Below the pieces are notes generated by a model, which saw only the letters and a program-made list of their open reading frames with translations, was not told the origin of the DNA and made no database searches. A stretch of DNA of 14,733 nucleotides. Source: GCA-2732805 sp964516605 (lineage in GTDB: Bacteria > Pseudomonadota > Gammaproteobacteria > Coxiellales > Coxiellaceae). The position numbers were made by a program, and so were the translations under genes. Shown here piece after piece: positions 1-5,830 of the stretch; position 1 is the first letter of the stretch; each line of letters opens with the position of its first letter. The stretch covers positions 1 to 14,733 of the forward strand of contig CAZFAA010000047.1 of NCBI GenBank assembly GCA_964516605.1, given 5' to 3'.

Positions 1-84
1 AACAAACAAACGCAGCATAAAAAGCATTACAACTGGGATTGGGATGGGCAGATTTGGTTGCTTCGACAAGCGGTAGAAAATTAA
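1..84 (+). CDS. 3' end of an unidentified CDS (27 residues visible)
   Basis: An open frame runs from the left edge to a TAA at 82-84 and encodes the last 27 residues of a protein whose start lies outside the window. The tail is rich in aromatic and charged residues (it contains HYNWDWDGQIWLLRQAV) and I do not recognise the family. Its stop lies 12 nt from the stop of mpl on the opposite strand, which is the tight convergent spacing expected of two real gene ends. With so few residues this could also be a chance open frame. Confidence 0.4.
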   Translation, partial: NKQTQHKKHYNWDWDGQIWLLRQAVEN

Positions 85-96
85 AGAAAGAGCTGT

Positions 97-1437
97 TTAC
101 CCAACTCTATCTAAAATCTTTTGGTGTATACCACCAAAACTTTTATTACTCATAACTAACACATGATCACCTGGAGCCAGTTGTTGTACTAAATAGCTGA
201 CAATCACATCCACATCTGTAAAACGCTGCGCCCTGTTACCCAATGCATCACAGATAGTTTGAGTTGAAAAATTCTCAGGTTCTAAAAAAATAGCCTGATC
301 CACTTCGTGTAATGCCGGTGCAATGTGTTGGCTGTGTTCACCCTGTTTCATTGTATTCGAGCCAAACTGCAACACAGCAATAATACGCTGCGCACCCACC
401 TTACGTCGCAATGCCAGTACCGTTTCACGAATCGCTGTAGGGTGGTGAGCAAAATCATCATATACCGTGACGCCATTTACCACACCGCGTATTTCAAGTC
501 GGCGCTTCACACCGTCAAAAGAGGACAGCGCCGCACAAGCCGTATGCATAGCAACCCCCACATCAGCTGCTGCGCCAAGTGCCGCAAGCGCATTCAACAT
601 ATTATGCCGCCCGAGCATCTTCCAGCTCACATGACCTTGAAAATCGTTTGCAGCATACACATCAAATTCACTGTAATCAGGCGTCGCATGACGCGCATGC
701 AATACACCATCACCAGCAAACTGAATCTGCCTGGACCAACACCCGCGTGTCAGCACATCCATCAAATTCTCATCTTGAGCGTTCACCACAACAGAGCCCA
801 TTGCAGGCACCGTTCGCAGTAACAAAGCAAATTGACGCTTTATCGCTTCTAAATCCTCGAAAATATCGGCGTGATCAAATTCAAGATTATTCAAAATCAA
901 GGTGCGTGGACGGTAATGTAAAAACTTAGAACGCTTATCAAAAAAAGCGGTGTCGTATTCATCCGCTTCAATCACAAAATAACGCTCACCCAAACGCGCC
1001 GTGGTTTTAAAATTCTGCGCCACACCACCAATTAAATAACCTGGATTTAACCCAGCATAATCCAATATCCAAGTTAAAATCGAGGATGTCGTTGTTTTAC
1101 CATGCGTACCAGCAACGGCTAACACATGGCGCTGCTGCAATAAGGTTTGCGCTAACCATTCAGGCCCAGAAACATACGCAATATTCTGATCCAATACGTA
1201 TTCCACGGCCGGATTACCGCGTGATAACGCATTACCAATAATGACCAAATCTGGATGGGGTTGCAGGGATTCTGGATGATAACCTTCGTACAAGGTGATA
1301 CCCAGATTACGCAAGGTATCCGACATCGGCGGATACACACCCTGATCTGATCCAGATACGTCAAAGCCTAATTCACGTGCAATCGCAGCCACACCACCCA
1401 TAAATGTGCCGCAAATACCGAGGATATGAATTTTCAT
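97..1437 (-). CDS. mpl: UDP-N-acetylmuramate:L-alanyl-gamma-D-glutamyl-meso-diaminopimelate ligase Mpl
   Basis: Mpl is a cytoplasmic ATP-dependent ligase that joins recycled tripeptide (L-Ala-D-Glu-mesoDAP) to UDP-MurNAc, returning it to peptidoglycan synthesis. The 446 residues match the usual family length of about 450. Visible motifs are the N-terminal glycine-rich UDP-binding loop (GICGTFMGG, 7-15), the Mur-ligase ATP P-loop GTHGKTTT (110-117), EADEYDTAFFDKRSKF (157-172, typical of Mpl rather than MurC), NNLEFDHADIF (183-193) and a late DDFAHHPTAI motif. The ATG start is supported by AGGA on the minus strand about 8 nt upstream (TCCT at 1446-1449). The gene is divergent from the lipoyl-like/ankyrin pair and shares a short intergenic region of under 60 nt with it. 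MurC is the main alternative, but the EADEYDTAFFD segment and the first-position context favour Mpl. Confidence 0.96.
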   Translation of the reverse strand: MKIHILGICGTFMGGVAAIARELGFDVSGSDQGVYPPMSDTLRNLGITLYEGYHPESLQPHPDLVIIGNALSRGNPAVEYVLDQNIAYVSGPEWLAQTLLQQRHVLAVAGTHGKTTTSSILTWILDYAGLNPGYLIGGVAQNFKTTARLGERYFVIEADEYDTAFFDKRSKFLHYRPRTLILNNLEFDHADIFEDLEAIKRQFALLLRTVPAMGSVVVNAQDENLMDVLTRGCWSRQIQFAGDGVLHARHATPDYSEFDVYAANDFQGHVSWKMLGRHNMLNALAALGAAADVGVAMHTACAALSSFDGVKRRLEIRGVVNGVTVYDDFAHHPTAIRETVLALRRKVGAQRIIAVLQFGSNTMKQGEHSQHIAPALHEVDQAIFLEPENFSTQTICDALGNRAQRFTDVDVIVSYLVQQLAPGDHVLVMSNKSFGGIHQKILDRVG

Positions 1438-1495
1438 CTGTATTTCCTATAGAACTAATTGATTTAATGGCTTGTAACATAACATAAATCATACC

Positions 1496-2152
1496 GTGTC
1501 ACTATACCATGACCACCTTGACACAGCTAAGATGATGTTTAATACTTGCCCGATGTTAAAAAATATCTATGCAACAGCGAACATGATTGGTACACACACC
1601 ACACAAGTCGTGCACATTCACGTGACACGCGGTGATCGCATCCGCAGCGAACAGGTGTTGTTATCTATTTCAAAAGATGATCGCATCATTGATATTAAAG
1701 CACAGCAAGCAGGCTGGATCCGTTTTGTTGCTGTTAAATTAGAGCAAACGCTGACACAAGGCGATTTACTCCTGATCATGGATAACGTGGACATGGATGG
1801 TTACCGTTTAGATCAACAGGAAATTAATCCACTCACTGAATTGGGCGATCTGGGTCGACGGGGTCTCGAACGTCAAGGGCAAGATAAAATTGGGCCACAT
1901 GCTGCTGCCCTGTTTGATGTCCCTCAACAAGCAGAAGGTGCCGAACGCTCTGTTAAAACCCACCCACTACTAAAAAATATGAAGGAAGGTGTGCCACCCA
2001 AAATGGCCGATGCGCGGCATAATGATCAAGCCGTCGATCGCTTTGCCGAGGAGGCAACACATGATCCTAACTTAAAACCCAGTCAAAAATTGCAAGCACA
2101 ATTGAATATCAATCCGGGACCCAGCAATGCACCCACGTTGACGAGAGGTTAA
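1496..2152 (+). CDS. Protein with a lysine-less biotinyl/lipoyl-like domain, upstream partner of the ankyrin gene
   Basis: No named family recognised. Residues about 38-96 read like a biotinyl/lipoyl barrel: a VxxGDxIxxxQxLLxI hairpin, then DIKAQQAGWI, then QGDLLLIMD at the end. Counting back from the conserved glycine (G73), the position of the modified lysine is occupied by D62 (local sequence KDDRI), so covalent lipoylation or biotinylation is not expected. The remaining 120 residues are polar, rich in Gln, Asp, Pro and Gly, probably poorly ordered, and have no membrane segment or signal peptide. The stop is 3 nt before the ATG of the ankyrin gene, whose AGAGG ribosome site (2143-2147) lies inside this gene, so the two are probably co-transcribed. 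The start is uncertain: the GTG used here has no Shine-Dalgarno, and neither do the ATGs at 1532, 1553 and 1583. The lipoyl-like region begins after residue 35, so all these starts keep it. Confidence 0.65.
   Translation: MSLYHDHLDTAKMMFNTCPMLKNIYATANMIGTHTTQVVHIHVTRGDRIRSEQVLLSISKDDRIIDIKAQQAGWIRFVAVKLEQTLTQGDLLLIMDNVDMDGYRLDQQEINPLTELGDLGRRGLERQGQDKIGPHAAALFDVPQQAEGAERSVKTHPLLKNMKEGVPPKMADARHNDQAVDRFAEEATHDPNLKPSQKLQAQLNINPGPSNAPTLTRG
2143..2147 (+). promoter_or_regulatory. Ribosome binding site of the ankyrin gene
   Basis: AGAGG lies 8 nt before the ATG at 2156, inside the last codons of the preceding gene. It fixes the ankyrin start and supports translation of both genes from one transcript. 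Confidence 0.7.
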
Positions 2153-2155
2153 GCG

Positions 2156-3544
2156 ATGGATCTCACTCAAGTCATTTTGCAAGGCGATACAGCATTCTTA
2201 CAGCACCTGCTGAACACAATTGATGATGTCAATTATTTAGATGAATACGGTTATTCCCCACTGATACAGTGTGTGATTGCCGATAAACTCGATGTGGCAA
2301 AACTGCTGCTCGAAAAAGGCGCCGACCCCAATCAAAAAGATGTCACAGGACGCAGTCCGCTGCACTGGGCTGTGTACAACAACAGTTTGGCTTTTTGCGA
2401 ATTACTTCTTGAATACCATGCCGATCCGAATGCCTATACTATTTCAAGTGAACCAGTACTGTCTAAACCGGTGTTACGCAATCACTTTGCAATCAAAAAA
2501 GCCCTGATGACCCATGGAGCGGATTTGCAATTTGCTCATGATTACATTAACGCCAAATTATTAGGCCACCGTTTTGAATTGATTGGCAGTGTTGATATTG
2601 TTGACACACACGGTGTATTTACTGAAGTGGATTATGAAGGGTTTTACTTGGATTCAAGCATTGATCTGATTCAGAATTCTTTACGCGAATTTCGCTATAA
2701 TTTTGCAGCACGTGCTATTGAGTCCTGGTTTCCTACACTTGATCATATTATAGCGTGTCTGGGACACAGCCAGCTGTTGTTAAAACACGATCATTATTTA
2801 GCAGCCTATCAGAACAAACATACAGCGTGTCAAGAATTCCTAAAACAACTTAATTTCATCCTACCAATCAATCAACAAGGCCATGCTTTCAGTGTAGTCA
2901 AATACGGGCCATTGCTTGCTATCATAGACCGCGCCACCGATTCACCGCCTCAGGATCGCATTCCCATTTACTATATTAATCGCCCCATTAAAATCACAGC
3001 TGATTTTATTTATGCGCTGGTATTTGAACACGAAACAATTCAAAACATCCACCACAACCTTAAAACCACCCTGTCTTTGCAAGAGCTGGATAGCCTCCCG
3101 ATTCCAGATCAGCGCATTGGTAGTTGTTCGTGGGCCAATATTGAAGCTATTGTACCTGTCATGAAATTTATGATGTCATTTGATAACACAAAAAATGAAA
3201 CCGTCAAAATAGATCTGCGTGAAGATTGTTTAGAACTGTTTCGCCGCTGGCAAAAATGGGATCGTGAACGTGTACTCAACCAAGTCGTAACCGATTTTAA
3301 AAAAGCCTCTATACAACGCAAAGCCGCTATTGCTGCACTCTTAACCGGAATTGTTTTTCAATGTTGTGATGTCGATAATGAAACAGAATATGCTCTGGCC
3401 TTACACATGCTACCGATTATCACCAAGAAAGAATATGGCTACATTATTGACAGTTACAAAAAATTCTATGTCTTTGAAAACTCCACTCGTGCTGGTGCAA
3501 ACTTTATCTCACTGCTCGAACGTTATGAACGTGAGGTCTTTTAG
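2156..3544 (+). CDS. Ankyrin-repeat protein with cysteine-protease-like second half, AnkH/LegA3-like effector candidate
   Basis: The 462-residue product starts with a helical cap (1-29), then two clear ankyrin repeats (about 30-62 with YSPLIQCVIADKLDVAKLLLEKGADPN; 63-95 with RSPLHWAVYNN and LLLEYHADPN) and a degenerate third repeat ending in HGADLQFA (about 96-127). The rest has no repeats but holds a possible papain/CE-like arrangement: GHAFSVV (H243), an acidic residue after the next strand (IIDRA, D258), and DQRIGSCSWANIEAIV with Q319 and C324. The order His, Asp, Gln, Cys suits a cysteine-protease-like fold. Legionella AnkH (LegA3) is known to combine ankyrin repeats with such a fold and is a Dot/Icm effector conserved across the genus. 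The match here is from memory of architecture and motif, not alignment. There is no signal peptide or membrane segment, and the C-terminus (LLERYEREVF) is charged and carries several Glu, which is compatible with but not proof of type IV secretion. Alternative: a cytoplasmic ankyrin protein that is not secreted. Confidence 0.75.
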   Translation: MDLTQVILQGDTAFLQHLLNTIDDVNYLDEYGYSPLIQCVIADKLDVAKLLLEKGADPNQKDVTGRSPLHWAVYNNSLAFCELLLEYHADPNAYTISSEPVLSKPVLRNHFAIKKALMTHGADLQFAHDYINAKLLGHRFELIGSVDIVDTHGVFTEVDYEGFYLDSSIDLIQNSLREFRYNFAARAIESWFPTLDHIIACLGHSQLLLKHDHYLAAYQNKHTACQEFLKQLNFILPINQQGHAFSVVKYGPLLAIIDRATDSPPQDRIPIYYINRPIKITADFIYALVFEHETIQNIHHNLKTTLSLQELDSLPIPDQRIGSCSWANIEAIVPVMKFMMSFDNTKNETVKIDLREDCLELFRRWQKWDRERVLNQVVTDFKKASIQRKAAIAALLTGIVFQCCDVDNETEYALALHMLPIITKKEYGYIIDSYKKFYVFENSTRAGANFISLLERYEREVF

Positions 3545-3570
3545 CCTATTGTGATGGCTACCAGGAATTG

Positions 3571-3598
3571 TTGTAGCCAGTAGAATTCGTGCTAGAAT
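3571..3598 (+). promoter_or_regulatory. Candidate sigma70 promoter of the phosphofructokinase gene
   Basis: TTGTAG (3571-3576), a 16-nt spacer and TAGAAT (3593-3598) lie in the gap after the ankyrin stop, about 34 nt before the start codon. The match is moderate. The AT-rich 87-nt gap fits an independent promoter, though read-through from the ankyrin gene cannot be excluded. Confidence 0.4.
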
Positions 3599-3620
3599 CA
3601 TTGCGGTTTTCACATTCACA

Positions 3621-3626
3621 GGAAGG
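3621..3626 (+). promoter_or_regulatory. Strong Shine-Dalgarno of the phosphofructokinase gene
   Basis: GGAAGG lies 5 nt before the ATG at 3632 and settles the start of the phosphofructokinase. Confidence 0.7.
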
Positions 3627-3631
3627 GATTC

Positions 3632-4894
3632 ATGGTCGCAAAAAATATTTTTTATGCTCAATCCGGTGGACCCACAGCCGTCATTAATGCCACAGCTTGC
3701 GGCGTCATTCAAGAAGCACGCAAGCATGCACAAATTGGTACAGTTTATGCGGGATTAAACGGCATCCTAGGTGCCTTAAAAGAAGAATTGATTGATACGA
3801 GTTTGGAATCAGACGAAGCCATAGCAGGTTTATATTACACACCGGCTAGCGCTTTTGGTTCATGTCGTTATAAATTAAAATCCATCGAAGAAGATGCGTC
3901 ACAATTTCAGCGCTTAATCAATGTCTTTAAAGCACATGATATCGGTTATTTTTTCTATAATGGTGGCGGTGACTCCCAAGATACCGCACACAAAGTATCG
4001 CAAATTAGCGACACTCTTGGCTACCCGCTAACCTGTATCGGTTTACCGAAAACCATCGATAATGATTTAGCGTTCACAGATAATTGCCCAGGCTTTGGCT
4101 CAGTTGCAAAATACATTGCGACCTCAGTAAAAGAAACCGCACTTGATTTAGCCAGTATGTGTGCATCCTCCACCAAAATTTTTGTTTTAGAGGTCATGGG
4201 GCGCCATGCGGGCTGGATTGCTGCCAGCGCAGGCTTGGCGCAACACACGCCACACGATGCACCACAAATTATTTTGTTCCCTGAAATCGCCTTTGATCCT
4301 GCTGCCTTCTTGGAAAAAGTGCAATACACTGTAGAACGCGATGGTTATTGCGTGATCGTGGTATCCGAAGGTGCACGCGACGCACAAGGCAATTTTTTAC
4401 AAGATTCCTCTAGCACTGTCGATGCATTTGGTCACAAACAATTGGGCGGGCTCGCCCCCATGATTTGCAACATGATTAAATCGAAACTGGGTTACAAATA
4501 CCATTGGGCTGTGTCTGATTATTTACAACGTGCAGCGCGTCACATCACATCACAAACAGATTTAGACCAAGCATATCAACTAGGACAAAAAGGTGTTGAA
4601 TTTGCACTAGCAGGTAAAAGCAACATCATGCTCACTATCGAACGTTTAGCCACACCTGATTACCAATGGCGCGTAGCTCATACCCCCTTAAAACAAGTGG
4701 CCAATGTTGAACACACTATGCCGCGCGATTTTATTTCAGCAGATGGTTTTGGTATCACACAAAAATGCCGCGATTACATGCTGCCGCTCATTCAAGGCGA
4801 AGCGTATCCACCATATAGAAATGGCATACCGGCTTATGTAACCCTCAAGAAACAGTTAGTGGCTAAAAAAATTAAAGAATCTTTTGTTATTTAA
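3632..4894 (+). CDS. pfp: Pyrophosphate-type 6-phosphofructokinase
   Basis: This enzyme phosphorylates fructose 6-phosphate to fructose 1,6-bisphosphate in glycolysis. The PPi-dependent type is reversible and can also serve gluconeogenesis. Diagnostic residues are SGGPTAVINA at the N-terminus (11-20), YNGGGDSQDTAHK (109-121) and GLPKTIDNDLAFTD (137-150), then MGRHAGWIAA (189-198). ATP-using enzymes have GGDG and PGTIDND. Here Asp114 sits where ATP-PFKs have the small glycine, and Lys140 replaces the glycine of PGT, the two changes associated with PPi use. The 420-residue length fits the medium-size bacterial PPi class rather than the 320-residue ATP enzyme. It lies downstream of the ankyrin gene on the same strand, but its own ribosome site and probable promoter suggest separate expression. 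Phosphoryl donor preference is inferred from sequence only. Confidence 0.9.
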   Translation: MVAKNIFYAQSGGPTAVINATACGVIQEARKHAQIGTVYAGLNGILGALKEELIDTSLESDEAIAGLYYTPASAFGSCRYKLKSIEEDASQFQRLINVFKAHDIGYFFYNGGGDSQDTAHKVSQISDTLGYPLTCIGLPKTIDNDLAFTDNCPGFGSVAKYIATSVKETALDLASMCASSTKIFVLEVMGRHAGWIAASAGLAQHTPHDAPQIILFPEIAFDPAAFLEKVQYTVERDGYCVIVVSEGARDAQGNFLQDSSSTVDAFGHKQLGGLAPMICNMIKSKLGYKYHWAVSDYLQRAARHITSQTDLDQAYQLGQKGVEFALAGKSNIMLTIERLATPDYQWRVAHTPLKQVANVEHTMPRDFISADGFGITQKCRDYMLPLIQGEAYPPYRNGIPAYVTLKKQLVAKKIKESFVI

Positions 4895-4905
4895 ATAATA
4901 AAGCC

Positions 4906-4947
4906 TAAAAATCGCGCTCAAGGTAATGAGCAGCACAGCGAAATTTT
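4906..4947. terminator. Weak bidirectional hairpin between pfp and tRNA-Leu
   Basis: GCTCA (4916-4920) and TGAGC (4927-4931) form a 5-bp stem with a 6-nt loop, flanked by TCGC and GCGA and by A- and T-rich tails. Read leftward it is followed by GCGATTTTT, which suits termination of the tRNA transcript. Read rightward it is followed by AAATTTT after a bulge. The stem is short and the rightward form imperfect. Confidence 0.35.
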
Positions 4948-4962
4948 GCATACAATAATCCA

Positions 4963-4991
4963 TTGACGAGGAAAGTTTGCAGGGGTCTAAC
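4963..4991 (+). promoter_or_regulatory. Promoter-like pair facing the antisense side of tRNA-Leu
   Basis: TTGACG (4963-4968), exactly 17 nt, then TCTAAC (4986-4991). The -35 is close to consensus and the -10 is mediocre (4 of 6). A transcript from here would run antisense through tRNA-Leu towards the exported-protein gene at 5307. It may be chance. Confidence 0.25.
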
Positions 4992-5004
4992 TTATTACCA
5001 AAGC

Positions 5005-5091
5005 TGGTACCGAGGGCGGGAATCGAACCCGCATGATGTCACCATCACCGGATTTTGAATCCGGCGCGTCTACCAATTCCGCCACCTCGGC
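5005..5091 (-). tRNA. tRNA-Leu (anticodon CAA), 3' CCA encoded
   Basis: The minus strand reads GCCGAGG at the 5' end, pairing with CCTCGGT before discriminator A and an encoded CCA (complement of TGG at 5005-5007). The anticodon stem-loop is CCGGA-TTCAAAA-TCCGG, giving anticodon CAA for UUG codons. The long variable arm TGATG-GTGA-CATCA is the class II feature of leucine tRNAs. The T-arm GCGGG-TTCGATT-CCCGC is intact. The mature tRNA without CCA is 84 nt (5008-5091). It ends the core block on its left and borders two accessory-looking genes on its right. Confidence 0.97.
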
Positions 5092-5108
5092 AAGGAAAGG
5101 AGACGTAA

Positions 5109-5136
5109 TTTATCATAAAGCCATGATATTTCGCAA
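5109..5136 (-). promoter_or_regulatory. Candidate promoter of tRNA-Leu
   Basis: On the minus strand TTGCGA (5131-5136) and GATAAA (5109-5114) are spaced 16 nt apart, with the -10 ending 17 nt before the tRNA 5' end. An overlapping TATGAT (5112-5117) is an alternative -10, but without a well-placed -35. Confidence 0.35.
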
Positions 5137-5294
5137 TGACGCCCCTTAAATATTTCTTCCATTCAAAATAAATAGTCCAGTGTCTGGATGATTTAAGGAT
5201 AAGTTAAGTTTCAGAGCGGATAATTAGATCAAATTTAAAGCTATTTATTAGCGTTTTAATTTAGGGTGAACTCTTAAGCATTACAACTTTAATC

Positions 5295-5300
5295 AGAGGG
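5295..5300 (+). promoter_or_regulatory. Ribosome binding site of the exported-protein gene
   Basis: AGAGGG, 6 nt before the ATG at 5307. The rest of the gap between the tRNA and this gene (5092-5294) is AT-rich and non-coding. I see a GATAAT at 5219-5224 but no convincing -35 at the right distance. Confidence 0.65.
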
Positions 5301-5306
5301 CAATAT

Positions 5307-5759
5307 ATGAAAAATTTAATAAAATCAGTAGCATTAGCTTCTATTATTGGGGTGTCGGCTTTACCTGTGCTCAGCATGGCATCAACCTTACACATTCAGT
5401 ATCTCCCTGGAGATCTGGGTTGCGTCGCAACAAGTTATTCTGTTGGTTCTACCTGTATGGGTCAGGGTGGTCAGCAAGTTAATGGAATCGCTGCAACAAC
5501 CACTGCAACACTATCCTTTATCGGCAGGCTAAACCCTCTAACCCTGTATGGCGCCTCAAACCAAAGTCTTAATATTGTGGCATCGGCTCTTACAGATGGT
5601 GGGCCTATCACTCTGAGCGTCAGCAGTGTTGGCAACTCTTTTGGAGTATCAACCAATATAGCAGGACCTTATACATCTTCACTGGATACATTGCGGGTAC
5701 AGGATGGCTCTACACTTTACGTCCAAACAAAATCAACCTCAGCAAAATCCAAAAACTAA
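5307..5759 (+). CDS. Small exported protein of unknown function
   Basis: The 150-residue product has a clear Sec signal peptide: K3 and K6, a hydrophobic core LASIIGVSALPVL, then SMA-ST, with predicted cleavage after A25. The mature part of about 125 residues is rich in Ser, Thr, Gly and Val, has alternating hydrophobic patterns typical of a beta-sandwich, and contains only two cysteines (C39, C50) that could form one disulfide in the periplasm or outside. It ends in a short Lys/Ser tail with no anchor and no lipobox. The start is fixed by AGAGGG (5295-5300), 6 nt before the ATG. The gene stands alone between tRNA-Leu and a convergent gene, and ends at a strong terminator. I recognise no family, so the role is unknown. 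Confidence 0.75.
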   Translation: MKNLIKSVALASIIGVSALPVLSMASTLHIQYLPGDLGCVATSYSVGSTCMGQGGQQVNGIAATTTATLSFIGRLNPLTLYGASNQSLNIVASALTDGGPITLSVSSVGNSFGVSTNIAGPYTSSLDTLRVQDGSTLYVQTKSTSAKSKN

Positions 5760-5781
5760 AAAACAATTTATTGTAATCATG

Positions 5782-5822
5782 AAAAATTCCGCGGCATCAT
5801 GTGATGCTGCGGAATTTTTTTT
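5782..5822. terminator. Strong bidirectional Rho-independent terminator
   Basis: The arms at 5782-5799 and 5802-5819 are reverse complements over 18 positions, with a single G-U pair. The top of the stem opens to a practical 4-nt loop (ATGT). A run of eight T follows on the plus strand (5815-5822) and five A precede on the left, giving a T run for the minus strand too. It ends the exported-protein gene and, read leftward, the pseudo-receiver gene whose stop is 8 nt beyond it. Confidence 0.92.
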
Positions 5823-5830
5823 ATGAAAAT

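Noticed and set aside
325..929. Open frames on the plus strand opposite mpl
   Set aside because: They are antisense to a complete mpl with intact motifs, and their translations look low-complexity and shadow-like.
5005..5091. tRNA-Leu as an attachment site with a second copy of its 3' end nearby
   Set aside because: I saw no repeat of the tRNA 3' end in the window and no integrase gene.
5211..5230. lac-operator-like GAGCGGATAATTAG upstream of the exported-protein gene
   Set aside because: The similarity is to half a site only, with no symmetric partner and no repressor gene nearby.
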